A stretch of DNA of 64,000 nucleotides from positions 3,480,613 to 3,544,612 of the forward strand of contig AP021856.1 in NCBI GenBank assembly GCA_017347445.1, in the 5' to 3' direction. Source of the stretch: Candidatus Brocadia pituitae. Lineage in GTDB: Bacteria > Planctomycetota > Brocadiia > Brocadiales > Brocadiaceae. Positions 27,042 to 36,349 of this stretch are shown piece after piece. Both the position numbers and the translations under genes were made by a program. The notes under the pieces were generated by a model, which saw only the letters and a list, made by a program, of their open reading frames with translations, was not told the DNA's origin and did no database searches. The first letter of the stretch is position 1. Each line of letters begins with the position of its first letter.

Positions 27042-27119
27042 CCTTTCACCACCTCCTCTCTGCTAAAAAAGTACCTTGCATTGCAAATAGCTGTACTCAG
27101 GCTAAATACTCCAGCAAAA

Positions 27120-27173
27120 CAAAAAAAGCCTTACCGCAAAGATTCTTATGAAAACATCTTTTGCAGTAAGGCT
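27120..27173 (-). terminator. Expression-platform terminator of c-di-GMP riboswitch 1
   Basis: AGCCTTACTGC (27163-27173, minus) pairs with GCGGTAAGGCT (27127-27137), with one G-T wobble, followed by seven T. Its 5' arm overlaps the 3' end of the aptamer, so ligand binding should block the terminator. Confidence 0.88.
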
Positions 27174-27292
27174 GTCTTTTGCTACTCAACAAAGGGATCT
27201 AATCGTCTTTTATAAGACTAATACATCCTTGTATTAACAAGACCCTATTACTTTGCGTCCCCTGATCACTCAGGGTTTGCCCTTATCAAAAT
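27152..27292 (-). ncRNA. Cyclic di-GMP-I (GEMM-I) riboswitch 1
   Basis: On the minus strand: GGCAAACC (27274-27281), a hairpin CCCTGAGTGATCAGGGG with a GNRA-type loop (GTGA), ACGCAAAGT, a variable arm, then GACAGCCTTACTGC. These are the conserved parts of the GEMM-I aptamer. The first G of GGCAAACC, which reads c-di-GMP rather than cGAMP, is kept. It controls the serine protease (and likely the inhibitor) downstream. The outer stem is weaker than in copies 2 and 3. Confidence 0.88.
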
Positions 27293-27435
27293 ATTTCTGA
27301 GGTGAAGATTTAACAAAAGAAATGCCAATACTTGCGGAAAAAGAAGGAGTTGCCGGAGATTATTTCATTAACCTTTGAAATGCAATTATTTATAACCTTG
27401 AGGAGATAAATATAATCAGCAATACAGCTGATCAG

Positions 27436-27501
27436 ATTAAACGAAAAAGCGTGACATGGCACATTTGTGTGTCGTCGCACAAATGTGCCATGTCACGCTT
27501 T
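27436..27501 (-). terminator. Strong intrinsic terminator after the debranching-enzyme gene
   Basis: A perfect 24-bp stem (27446-27469 with 27478-27501; outer bases AAAGCGTGACATGG) with an 8-nt loop, followed on the minus strand by TTTTTCGTTT. It isolates the upstream gene from the riboswitch-controlled protease. Confidence 0.9.
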
Positions 27502-27562
27502 ATAGTAGAAAATTTAATATGAGGCTTGTCTGCTTTAAAAAACGTATACTTCAGGCATTCTC

Positions 27563-29596
27563 TTATCCGTGCACGTGTTCAAAATAAGCGCGTAATATCT
27601 CGCCAACGCTCCATGCCTGGGAAATACAACCACGGGGATTATGGGGATAATCACCGTCAAGTATCTCGGAAATTGTTCCTAAACCGGCGTCAGACACATG
27701 TGCATGAAATGGTAAGAAAAGTCTTTTGATATAGGATATCGTTTCCTGTTCTCCTGCATAAGCCCTGGCATAGGCAGACGCGTACGGACCTATCAACCAT
27801 GCCCACACCGTGCCCTGGTGATATGCACTGTCTCTTTCGTAGGGATTCCCATGATAACGTCCCCTATAGTCGTTGTCTTTCGGTGACAAACTTCGCAAAC
27901 CAAGCGGCGTCAACAGATGTACTTTCACAACCTCAACAACCTTTCTCTGCTGCGTCTTTGACAGCATCGAATAAGGCAAGCTTACCGCAAATACCTGGTT
28001 TGGGCGGATAGCGCTATTCCTTATTTTACCATCAACAAAGTCATAGAGATATTGCCCCTCGTCGTACCAAAAGACATCATAAAATGATCTGCGTGTTTTT
28101 CCCGCCAAGGTATCATACCGTATCATTTCATCCGGCAAGTTCATTTCATGCGCAAGGAATGACATTATCATCAGTGCGTTATACCACAAGGCATTGATTT
28201 CTACCGCCTTTCCCATCCTCGGCGTAACAACCCAGTCACCCACCTTTGCGTCCATCCAGGTCAGTTGTACCCCGTCAACACCTGCGTAAATCAGACCATC
28301 GGTTTCCATATGGATATTATAGCGGGTACCCTTTTCGTAATAATCAACAATCTCTTTTAAAACACCATACAAATCTCTCTGTACCGTTTTCCAGTCCCTT
28401 GTAAACCGCACATACTGATATACCGCATTGATGAACCATAATGAGGCATCAACGGTATTATACTCCGGATGCTCGCCATGATCCGGAAACCGGTTTGGTA
28501 TCATCCCCTGGTCTGTATACTGTGCGTAGGAAAGCAATATCTTCCGCGCATCTTCAAACCTGCCCTGCACAAGGGTAAGGCCTGGCAGTGAGATCATCGT
28601 ATCCCTCCCCCAATCCCCAAACCAGTGATATCCGGCAATGACGCTCTTTTTGTCATCCTCCCGCCGTACGATAAAGCTATCTGCGGCAGACAAAAGGGTT
28701 TCAACCAATTCAGCGAGTTTTTTCTCCTCCTCATCATCCAAGCCTTGTGAAGGAGAGGAAATAAGAGGAGCGGTGTGATTATGAGCGTGTTGCGCTCTAC
28801 CAGTGTTTTTCCTGAGGGCGGCTTCTGCATTGAATAACCCCAAAACATCTATTTTGTCATATTCCTTCACAGATGCTACAACAAAGAAATCCTTCCCTGC
28901 ATTCAGATCGAAGTGCAAGGCACATGGGCTGAAATGGTCTTCGTGGGCATCAAGGCCACGTTCGATCTCTTTCGGATATTCCATATTTTTATACCAGAAG
29001 GAAGTGTTGTCTGTTGAGCAGGCATTATGAAAAAGATACAGGGGCGGAAGTGCATCGTAAGGTTGTAGGCATACTCCATGAGTCAGGATTTTATAACCGC
29101 TTTTCAAATGCGAATTCTCGTGGGTAACGCAGTGATAGTCACGAAATGCAATCATAACCCGCACCTTTAAAGTAACGGCGAACGGCCACTCGCCCCAGCC
29201 CGGCACTTGATAAAGAATTACGGTAGTATTTTCCCCGTGAACCATGAACACCGTTTTTTTGATGGGTATGCCGTTTACCGAATAGTCAAAGGTGGGAAAA
29301 GGATTCAGGCTGAACCGGACAAGATTTCTATACCCTTCCGGATAGATTGCATTCGGGTAGATATTGGTAGAAAGATGTGATTCTTTTCCTTTAAGGCAGA
29401 GACGCTCTTCAAGCTTCGAGAGCAACAAGGTGCGCCCCAAAGGTGGTTTTGTGGCCGCCATGAGAAGGCCGTGATACCGTCTGGTGTTTGCTCCAGATAT
29501 TGTGGATGATGCATACCCCCCGATGCCGTTGGTTTCCAGCCATTCTTTTTCAAGGGATACAGAAAGATTTTGACAAACATTTTGTGTAAAGACCAT
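27563..29596 (-). CDS. Glycogen debranching enzyme (amylo-alpha-1,6-glucosidase)
   Basis: 677 aa. The N-terminal domain begins EWLETNGIGGYASSTISG and TRRYHGLLMA, the hallmark of bacterial GDE N-domains. The C-terminal (alpha/alpha)6 catalytic domain has YHWFGDWGRDTMISLPGL (about 320-337) and YNTVDASLWFINAVYQY, as in GH133 amylo-alpha-1,6-glucosidases. It removes single glucose branches from limit dextrin during glycogen breakdown in the cytoplasm. GTG at 29602 is an alternative start. It is followed by a strong terminator; its upstream neighbour GT9 is 63 bp away in the same direction, so it may be the last gene of that transcript. Confidence 0.92.
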   Translation of the reverse strand: MVFTQNVCQNLSVSLEKEWLETNGIGGYASSTISGANTRRYHGLLMAATKPPLGRTLLLSKLEERLCLKGKESHLSTNIYPNAIYPEGYRNLVRFSLNPFPTFDYSVNGIPIKKTVFMVHGENTTVILYQVPGWGEWPFAVTLKVRVMIAFRDYHCVTHENSHLKSGYKILTHGVCLQPYDALPPLYLFHNACSTDNTSFWYKNMEYPKEIERGLDAHEDHFSPCALHFDLNAGKDFFVVASVKEYDKIDVLGLFNAEAALRKNTGRAQHAHNHTAPLISSPSQGLDDEEEKKLAELVETLLSAADSFIVRREDDKKSVIAGYHWFGDWGRDTMISLPGLTLVQGRFEDARKILLSYAQYTDQGMIPNRFPDHGEHPEYNTVDASLWFINAVYQYVRFTRDWKTVQRDLYGVLKEIVDYYEKGTRYNIHMETDGLIYAGVDGVQLTWMDAKVGDWVVTPRMGKAVEINALWYNALMIMSFLAHEMNLPDEMIRYDTLAGKTRRSFYDVFWYDEGQYLYDFVDGKIRNSAIRPNQVFAVSLPYSMLSKTQQRKVVEVVKVHLLTPLGLRSLSPKDNDYRGRYHGNPYERDSAYHQGTVWAWLIGPYASAYARAYAGEQETISYIKRLFLPFHAHVSDAGLGTISEILDGDYPHNPRGCISQAWSVGEILRAYFEHVHG

Positions 29597-29659
29597 TGTC
29601 ACCGTCGCTTTTCTCTTTTAAAAAAGATTACACCTCTCGTTCAGAACAGATTCCATGGC

Positions 29660-30820
29660 TCAAACAGACAATATCAGTTTCACTGCATGAAAAACTTCAT
29701 CGACAGAGATTTCACTCAAACACCGGAAATCCTTACAGTCCGGCCTGTAGTCATATTGATGTACGTAGCAAGGTGCACACAGCAGATTTTTTCTTACCAC
29801 AACACACCGTTCCTGCTGTCCGATAACCTGCTCCGGTGAAGTCGAACCAAAGATAGCGACAGAAGGTGTTTTTAAGGCCAGTGCGATATGGAGCGGGCCG
29901 GAGTCATTCCCTACAAACAGGCCGGAAAGTTTGATAAGAGCGGCCATCTGTGCAAGGGTTGTCCTGCCCATCACACTTATGACACCGGGGCTCTCAACTT
30001 CTTTGAGGATTCTTTCGCCTGTTTCACGATCGCCTTTGTTTCCGATGAGGATTATTTTTTGTCGCAGCTCTTTTGCCAGTTTCTGAATAAGAGATATATA
30101 ATTTTCAAGCGGCCAGCACCGGTATCCGGCATTCCACGATGCCCCGGGGTGGATGATTATAAAGGGGCAGACGATTTCATGGGTATGCTGTTGCATCAGC
30201 AGTTTTGCTCCCAGAATATCCTTTTCGGGTATGCAGAGGTTTATTTCTTCGTTCGTCACCCGTAATCCGGCATTCCTTAAAATATCCAAGTTTTGTTTTC
30301 CTATTGAAGTCTTTTCATTGAGTTCCGTCTTTATGGTATTTAAGGAACCTGCCCTGCCTTTTTGAAAACCGATCCGATGGGGTACGCCGGTGAGAAAGTT
30401 CATGAGAATCTCTTCTCTCATGCCTTCTCCCCTGTCCGGGGCATAGATAAGGTCAAAATGTCTTTTTCTTACAGCGGAAACCAGCCGGAACTTTCTGTGA
30501 AACCCCCGATGCATGCCCTTGAGGTCGTAATCAATGACCTCTGATATAATGTCCTTTTTAGAAAAGAGAAACAGAACCTCTTTTGCCTCCGGAGATGCCA
30601 GAACAGAAAGAGAGGCGCCTGGGAAGTTATCTTTCAGGCATTCTATGGCGGGAAACACGCGTATGAGGTCCCCAATTCCTCCACCTTCAGCAACAAGTAT
30701 TTTTCTTACCTCTGCATGGGCTACTGGCTTATTGCTTCTACTGAGGAGAGGCGCCAATGTCTCTAAAAGAGAGAAAAAAATATTTTTTATGCCGGACTTT
30801 AGGCCTAAAACATTACTCAT
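29660..30820 (-). CDS. Glycosyltransferase family 9 (heptosyltransferase-like)
   Basis: 386 aa with a GT-B fold. ILVAEGGGIGDLIRVFPAIE (about 41-60) is the GT9 acceptor-side glycine loop with the catalytic D (GIGDLI). The nucleotide-sugar side is IIIHPGASWNAGYRCWP and SGLFVGNDSGPLHIALAL, with the conserved D-S-G-P-H. ADP-heptose:LPS transferases define the family, but other sugars are possible. Its start overlaps the stop of the upstream glycosyltransferase by 8 bp, so it belongs to the surface-glycan operon. A cysteine-rich stretch near the C-terminus (LLCAPCYVHQYDYRPDC) is also found in many GT9 proteins. Confidence 0.9.
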   Translation of the reverse strand: MSNVLGLKSGIKNIFFSLLETLAPLLSRSNKPVAHAEVRKILVAEGGGIGDLIRVFPAIECLKDNFPGASLSVLASPEAKEVLFLFSKKDIISEVIDYDLKGMHRGFHRKFRLVSAVRKRHFDLIYAPDRGEGMREEILMNFLTGVPHRIGFQKGRAGSLNTIKTELNEKTSIGKQNLDILRNAGLRVTNEEINLCIPEKDILGAKLLMQQHTHEIVCPFIIIHPGASWNAGYRCWPLENYISLIQKLAKELRQKIILIGNKGDRETGERILKEVESPGVISVMGRTTLAQMAALIKLSGLFVGNDSGPLHIALALKTPSVAIFGSTSPEQVIGQQERCVVVRKNLLCAPCYVHQYDYRPDCKDFRCLSEISVDEVFHAVKLILSV

Positions 30821-32000
30821 GTTTCTTAAGGGTGCTCATAATAATCTCAGAAGCCTTTTCCATCCTGCCTTCCCACGTCCATCCCTGTGCTGCCTGGATA
30901 TATTTCTGTGCCAGTTCTTCTTTTTTACCCTCATCCAGGGCGGCTTCAATATTCCGGATAAATTCTGTGGAAGTACGGGACAGACGAATAACTTCCTGAT
31001 ATTCTTCCAGTTCAGGAATCCACGATGATACTACCGGTTTGCCGGAAGCAAGATATTCAAATGCCTTGGTTGGCTGGCATGCCCTTAAAAAATCCTCTCC
31101 CTGATAAGGAATCAGGCACACATCAAAACCTTTAATGTAAGAAGGCAAAAGATTTTGCGGCCTGGTACCCACAAAGAAAATATTTTTTTGCTGCGCAATA
31201 TAAGGAGGCGGGTTTTCGACACATGGTCCAACGAAGACAAAATTCCACTGGGGTTTTGCGGCTGCAGCATCCCGTATCCATTCCCAATGCATCTTGGAGT
31301 TGACCATGCCACCAACAAAGCCAATAACCGGACAGGAAATTCCTTCTAGTTCCGGGGCGATCTTACAGTCCGCGGATCGGGCTTGCTGAAAAAGTTCAGT
31401 GTCAACACCGGAAGGGAGATAATGAGTATTAGGGTTTTGCTCCTTCCGGATTCGATAGAGGTATTTCGATGTGGCAAACACGACATCCGCCCTCTTCGCC
31501 AGTTTTTCTTCTATACCGGACAAGCGGTTTCTCTTATTGAAGTGATAACAGAAGAAGAAGCCTACGTCGTCATTGCAATCGTAACAAACCAATTTTTCAT
31601 GAAACTCTCCTCCGGGATTGATGGCATATGGGTGATATATCCAGACGATGGGGTTTGTGAAACCCAATCGTCTGGCCGTCCTTGCAATGGCGGAGGCCAT
31701 AAAGGACTGGTTTAATCTGTCCACCGTTTTCAGGTGTCCGTATTGTAATAAGAGGGGGGGCGGATAATAGACAGAAAATGTGTCGTTTATCCGGCGTACT
31801 CCGCGTAACCATAGAAATGTTTTTTTCAGCCGGTCTTTCCACAGTGAGGGGCGGATGATCATGTTACTATATGCCACCGGCGGGTCCACAAACAAGACCC
31901 GGTTGTTCACTGCCAGCCTGGTCATCATCTGGTGCATTACGAGAGGAATTGAATCCCAGACTAGCCACGAGATGCAGATGATATCTTCATTTTTCAGCAT
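30813..32000 (-). CDS. GT4-type glycosyltransferase (TuaH-like)
   Basis: 395 aa. The N-terminal half (ICISWLVWDSIPLVMHQMM, VWIYHPYAINPGGEFHEKLVCYDCNDD) and the C-terminal half (CPVIGFVGGMVNSKMHWEW, FVGTRPQNLLPSYIKGFDVC, PTKAFEYLASGKPVVSS) match the glycosyltransferase type that includes teichuronic-acid protein TuaH. E in KAFEYL is the usual GT4 donor-binding glutamate. It is related to the protein at 33550-34752. I used ATG 32000; TTG 32003 is adjacent. It overlaps the GT9 gene by 8 bp. Donor and acceptor are unknown. Confidence 0.87.
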   Translation of the reverse strand: MLKNEDIICISWLVWDSIPLVMHQMMTRLAVNNRVLFVDPPVAYSNMIIRPSLWKDRLKKTFLWLRGVRRINDTFSVYYPPPLLLQYGHLKTVDRLNQSFMASAIARTARRLGFTNPIVWIYHPYAINPGGEFHEKLVCYDCNDDVGFFFCYHFNKRNRLSGIEEKLAKRADVVFATSKYLYRIRKEQNPNTHYLPSGVDTELFQQARSADCKIAPELEGISCPVIGFVGGMVNSKMHWEWIRDAAAAKPQWNFVFVGPCVENPPPYIAQQKNIFFVGTRPQNLLPSYIKGFDVCLIPYQGEDFLRACQPTKAFEYLASGKPVVSSWIPELEEYQEVIRLSRTSTEFIRNIEAALDEGKKEELAQKYIQAAQGWTWEGRMEKASEIIMSTLKKHE

Positions 32001-32011
32001 CAAAGTATTTA

Positions 32012-32133
32012 AATTGTATAGGAATTATTATTTAAGCGGGTTTCAAGGTGGCACGGACAAACTTTGTTTGCCCGTGCATAACTTAAATCCATATATTTTA
32101 CATGGCACAAATTATTCCCCTCTTGGGAGGGGA
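32012..32133. repeat. Composite intergenic repeat: palindrome plus PSQEG-type unit
   Basis: TTGTATAGGAATT..ATTTAAGCGGG leads into a hairpin GCACGGACAAAC/GTTTGCCCGTGC (32051-32077). The same combination occurs at 60818-60892, and the hairpin alone at 59538-59564. Next to it (32114-32133) stands one CCCCTCTTGGGAGGGG unit of the PSQEG family, here non-coding. Confidence 0.8.
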
Positions 32134-32192
32134 CTTTCTAACCTGAATTAACTTCAGCCTTTTACCGGCTTTGTAATATCATGTACGGATTA

Positions 32193-33548
32193 TCAGATTT
32201 TATATACGGTCTCGTCTTTATCCAACAGTATTTTATCTACAACCTCCATCCCCTGCATAACCGAATGATCCATATTGCCAACCTCATATTTCCATCCACC
32301 GAATCGCCCCCGGGAATAAATGTCCCGTCCTGAAAGATATGATTGAATATTTTTTATAATAGGGTCTCTTCCCAGGAAAGGGAATGGAAAAGAGTATGGT
32401 ATATCAATAAGAAAGGTTGAAACGATCAGAGACCGGTCTTCCTCTTTTAAGAGTTTTGAGTTGATCAATCCCTGTACGGTCTCTTCAATAATGGTTTCTT
32501 TTGATACAGACTTAAACCTTGAGTAAGAGGTCTCAGCCAGAAAAGAAAAAAACTCCCCTGATGGTGTCATGTGGGGTGAATAATTGGAGAGGTAGGTGGC
32601 CCGGTAAAAAGGAGAATTATTTTCAGGAAAATAGACCCAGTTTTTCTTGCTGGGACAGGGCTTTTTGATGCCAATGCCTACCATGTATCCTCCATTCCAG
32701 ATAAATTCTTCAGCGGATCTTCTTATCGACTCAGGTTTGTCCTCTATTTTGTCAAGGAGCTCGTTTACAGGCATTGTGGAAATTAATAGGTCATACGAAA
32801 CCTTTTCTCCATCTTCAAAAACAACCTCTTTTCTGCCGGTGGCGATTCTTACGGCATTTTTCTTTAAGGAAAGATGACCGTGCGTATAGGGCAAAAACTT
32901 ATCAAACAAGCCTCCTGTACCCCCAAAAAGAGGATACCGGAAGGTGTTATTCGGTCCCCATTCACTGTCATCTTTCTGAAAAATGATATTTTTCAGGATC
33001 CTCCTGATATCGATAACGCTGACCCGCTCAGCTATCCAGTTATAATCCATCATGTGTAAGGGACATGCCCATACCTTGTTGTTGTATGGTGCCATAAAAT
33101 ACCGGGCAATTCCTTCTCCAAAAAAATGACGAATCCACTCCTCAAAGTTTCTGTAAGACCCCTTTTTATGGAGGACATCAATAAGCCCCGAGACGCATTC
33201 AAAAACAAGCTCCTTGTCCGGATGCAGGTGAAAATTGTTCTGAAAAGGGTACTGAATAAAGCAGTCCCTCAGCCATATCCAACTCTCTCTCCTGAACGTA
33301 AGTACATCATGATGCAACAAAGCGTCTACTAACCGGTTAAACCGGTCATTGTTTGAAAAGAGGATATGCCCTCCGATGTCCCAGGTAAAACCCTGCTTAT
33401 CCTGAAAACTTGCTGAAAGACCCCCGACATAACTGTTTTTCTCATAGATATTCCAGTTTGTATATCCGGTTTCATGGAGTCTGTAAGCAGCCCCAAGACC
33501 AGTAGGGCCTGCACCTAAAACAATAATTTTCTTCATATGTTCTTTCAT
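32193..33548 (-). CDS. UDP-galactopyranose-mutase-like FAD oxidoreductase
   Basis: 451 aa. The N-terminal Rossmann motif IIVLGAGPTGLGAAYRL and NIYEKNSYVGGLSAS bind FAD; WDIGGHILFSNND is the conserved H-containing segment of UDP-galactopyranose mutases and related proteins, and YNNKVWACPLHMMDYNW follows in the mid region. SRGRFGGWKYEVGNMDHS closes the FAD site. True Glf proteins are about 370-390 aa, so this longer form is better called Glf-like; it could also be an amine-oxidase-type dehydrogenase of nucleotide sugars. In the glycan operon it likely makes or alters a sugar donor. It ends 4 bp from the next gene. Confidence 0.85.
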   Translation of the reverse strand: MKEHMKKIIVLGAGPTGLGAAYRLHETGYTNWNIYEKNSYVGGLSASFQDKQGFTWDIGGHILFSNNDRFNRLVDALLHHDVLTFRRESWIWLRDCFIQYPFQNNFHLHPDKELVFECVSGLIDVLHKKGSYRNFEEWIRHFFGEGIARYFMAPYNNKVWACPLHMMDYNWIAERVSVIDIRRILKNIIFQKDDSEWGPNNTFRYPLFGGTGGLFDKFLPYTHGHLSLKKNAVRIATGRKEVVFEDGEKVSYDLLISTMPVNELLDKIEDKPESIRRSAEEFIWNGGYMVGIGIKKPCPSKKNWVYFPENNSPFYRATYLSNYSPHMTPSGEFFSFLAETSYSRFKSVSKETIIEETVQGLINSKLLKEEDRSLIVSTFLIDIPYSFPFPFLGRDPIIKNIQSYLSGRDIYSRGRFGGWKYEVGNMDHSVMQGMEVVDKILLDKDETVYKI

Positions 33549-33549
33549 A

Positions 33550-34752
33550 TTATACCTTGATAGGGTTCCTCATAGACAATTTTTCTTCTATTTTATCCAG
33601 AATTAGCTTCTCCATGTTCTCTACGGTATCCTCCCAGGATCTGTTCCTGGTAAAGTTTATTCTTTTTTGTTTCATAGACGTGTCATCTTCTTTCATGCAC
33701 CTCAATACTGCCATTTCAAACTCATCCGGACCATCCGCAATCCCGATTACCCTATCATAAAACCTTACAACATCAGTTACGGGTGTAGAAACCACAGGCT
33801 TTCCGGTTGCGAGATATTCAAGAGTTTTTGTAGGACTCAGGGATTTTCCTTCTCTTGTCAGGACAAAGGGAATCAGACAGACATCAAATGCCTTTGCATA
33901 ACCGGGGAGCAAAGAATAGTCTTTTGGCCCCAACCAAAAGATATTTTTGATCTCATGTAAATAGGAGGTGTCTCCGACTTTGTGTCTAACAATGGGGCCT
34001 AACAGGACAATCGACCACTCAGGGTGCTTGATTGCCAGCTTTTTTAACAAATCATGATCCACCCTCTCATCAATTGCACCCCAGTATCCGAGAATCGGGT
34101 GTGGAATGCTTTTAATATCATCCGGCAATACCAGGTTGTCTGAAAGGGTATTTTTAAAATGGTCTATTTCGACAGCAGATGGGAATACGTGGATACGCTC
34201 TCTTGAATCTCTCTTGAGATCTGCAATGCTATAGCCCCCTGCGAAAACCATATCCGCTTTTTGTAAAAGCACTTCTTCGTTCCCGGCGTTTCTTTCCCTG
34301 TCTTCGTAAGTTGAAAGGAGTGACGTAAAATCGTCCATGCAGTCATAAATAATTAATTTCTCTTTAAATTTCCCAATCGTATGGAGGTATCTTGGGTGGT
34401 ATATCCACAATATCGGATCTTTAAATTTCAATTTTTTCAACATTCTTTTGACTTGAAACGACAACAGGATTTTATTCAGACGTGTTATGAGGAAAGAGCA
34501 CTTTCTGATGGGAGGTAGTGCAAAGGGTGAATACACAGCAAGATTATCCGTGACGTGGTAGCGGTGGATTTTTTTTCTGCGGAATAAATCAATAAAAAAA
34601 TGCCGGAATGAATGACCGCTGATATAAAGGACATTAAACCTTTTTGAAAACCGTAACATTAACTGCTGTGGGCGCTGAAAAAGCTTACGGTCCCAGGCCA
34701 GATGAGAAAAGCAGACAATGGTTTTTCTTTTTTCCAATTCTCTCTGTATCAT
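33550..34752 (-). CDS. GT4-type glycosyltransferase (TuaH-like)
   Basis: 400 aa, paralogous to the protein at 30813-32000. CFSHLAWDRKLFQRPQQLM is the N-terminal signature shared with TuaH-like transferases, PILWIYHPRYLHTIG and LIIYDCMDDFTSL follow, and PILGYWGAIDERVDHDLL, LGPKDYSLLPGYAKAFDVC and SPTKTLEYLATGKPVVSTP form the donor site with E in TLEYLA. It is predicted cytoplasmic or membrane-associated and adds a sugar to a lipid-linked glycan. It lies 1-2 bp from the flavoprotein gene and 30 bp from the next transferase, so it is tightly co-transcribed. Confidence 0.88.
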   Translation of the reverse strand: MIQRELEKRKTIVCFSHLAWDRKLFQRPQQLMLRFSKRFNVLYISGHSFRHFFIDLFRRKKIHRYHVTDNLAVYSPFALPPIRKCSFLITRLNKILLSFQVKRMLKKLKFKDPILWIYHPRYLHTIGKFKEKLIIYDCMDDFTSLLSTYEDRERNAGNEEVLLQKADMVFAGGYSIADLKRDSRERIHVFPSAVEIDHFKNTLSDNLVLPDDIKSIPHPILGYWGAIDERVDHDLLKKLAIKHPEWSIVLLGPIVRHKVGDTSYLHEIKNIFWLGPKDYSLLPGYAKAFDVCLIPFVLTREGKSLSPTKTLEYLATGKPVVSTPVTDVVRFYDRVIGIADGPDEFEMAVLRCMKEDDTSMKQKRINFTRNRSWEDTVENMEKLILDKIEEKLSMRNPIKV

Positions 34753-34782
34753 GCTTTTTATGGTGTAATCAAAGTTATTAGG

Positions 34783-36108
34783 TTAGTTCGTTTCTCGCTG
34801 CCTTGATAGATTTTGATTTTTGGATAAGAGGGTATAATATATTTTTTCTACCTTCCCGGAAATGTTCTCCCAGGTATATCTTTCTAAAACTCGTTGCCTT
34901 CCCCACCCTCCCATCTTCTCTCTTATTGTGGGATTTTCTAATAACAACCGCAATGCTTTGGCAATTTCATCAGGGGATGGTTTAACGAGCAATCCCCCTT
35001 TCCCATTTTCATTAATTTCACGGGTAGACAAGATATCAGCTCCTATAATGGGTTTCCCATAAAACCAGGCCTCCAGGTAGACACCACCCAGGCTTTCTGT
35101 GACGGAGGGCACACAGAGAATATCGCATGCCTTTAAGGCTGCGGACTTTTCATGCACATCAAGCGGTCCCAGGGTTATTATTCGGGAATCCTGGTAGCGA
35201 TGAAATAGTTCTTCAATTCCCCATTCCATTGGACCTGCGAAGAGGAAACAGGTATCAGGAAATTTTTCCCATACCAACCGTGTTGCCAATAATATTTCCA
35301 GAATCCCCTTGTCCCTGTTATTTCTTCCAAGAAACAAAACCATCCGGTTATATTTAATCCCGTATCTTTCTTTAAAATTTTCCGGAGGGCGCTCAGATAC
35401 GATGGGTCCCACCCCTATGGTATGCGCAGATTTATTGATATTATTCTCAAGAAAAAAATTTCTCTCAAACTCTGTCATGGTGAGCAATGCATCCGCTTCA
35501 TAACACGTTTTAAGCCAAATTTCATTTACAGGGCCCCTTGTGGACATAGGAAGATTTGAAATATGCAGAGAACGTGTATTCATGTATGAATGATTCAGCA
35601 CCTTTTCTTTCTGAAAAATATGAGAAACGGGGGTATAAACGAAGGGGATTCCTCTTTCTCGCGCAACTCTCAGTGCTGCATAACTTATCCAGGATACATC
35701 ACCGTGAATACCATGAATAACGTCACACTCGCCTATAGTATTCATTAATTTTCTTTTGTAGAAATTCGCAAAAAGATTCATAGCATATCTGCGTAACTTC
35801 CCTGGTAACCGTGGACTTTGAAGACGAAGCAGGAGATACAAAAAATATTTTTCATAGGGCTTGAGTGCCATTCTTGTTACCGTGGCTTTGTGGTCATAAT
35901 AAATCTCAGGGGCAGGAGGAGCTGAAAGGATGCACGAATGCCAGAACTCTCTGCCTCTTTCCTTGTCTCTTTGATTGCTGATCAGGGTGATGACATTAAC
36001 GGTATGTCTTTCGCATAGCCGTTTAACCAATTCATGGGTGTGGAGCTCGCACCCACCTATGACAGGCCAATAAACGGGTAATATATATGTAATACGTAGA
36101 GATTCCAT
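34783..36108 (-). CDS. Glycosyltransferase family 4
   Basis: 441 aa. ITYILPVYWPVIGGCELHTHELVKRL-type N-terminus with the glycine turn PVIGGCE, DVIHGIHGDVSWISYAAL, and the C-terminal donor-binding block VLFLGRNNRDKGILEILLA, ITLGPLDVHEKSAALKACD and VPSVTESLGGVYLEAWFYG (E-x7-E, the GT4 retaining signature). I started at ATG 36108 because GGAAAGG stands 5 bases upstream; an in-frame TTG at 36132 is less likely. The upstream 240 bp are non-coding, so a promoter may lie there. Confidence 0.9.
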   Translation of the reverse strand: MESLRITYILPVYWPVIGGCELHTHELVKRLCERHTVNVITLISNQRDKERGREFWHSCILSAPPAPEIYYDHKATVTRMALKPYEKYFLYLLLRLQSPRLPGKLRRYAMNLFANFYKRKLMNTIGECDVIHGIHGDVSWISYAALRVARERGIPFVYTPVSHIFQKEKVLNHSYMNTRSLHISNLPMSTRGPVNEIWLKTCYEADALLTMTEFERNFFLENNINKSAHTIGVGPIVSERPPENFKERYGIKYNRMVLFLGRNNRDKGILEILLATRLVWEKFPDTCFLFAGPMEWGIEELFHRYQDSRIITLGPLDVHEKSAALKACDILCVPSVTESLGGVYLEAWFYGKPIIGADILSTREINENGKGGLLVKPSPDEIAKALRLLLENPTIREKMGGWGRQRVLERYTWENISGKVEKIYYTLLSKNQNLSRQRETN

Positions 36109-36179
36109 TTTACCTTTCCTGCGCAACTTCAATGGTTAACGCCTGAAATGAGCGATGTGGATCTAAAGAAACACAATAG

Positions 36180-36344
36180 TTATGCAAAATGTATTGTACA
36201 AATGGCACTTACCCTTAAACAATTTACTACAACGGCAAAATCACTGATAGTGCTCAGCATGAAGTGGCCTCCGCCTATAAAGACAAAGTCCAATCTTTCT
36301 GTTTTTTGGAATGCCGAATCAGGCAAAATTTTAGACAATATCAT
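36180..36344 (-). other. Short open frame (54 aa) between two glycosyltransferases, doubtful
   Basis: From ATG 36344 a frame of 54 codons follows, including ERLDFVFIGGGHFMLSTISD. There is no clear ribosome-binding site and no family match I recognise. It may be a remnant of a larger gene. Confidence 0.2.
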
Positions 36345-36349
36345 CTTTT

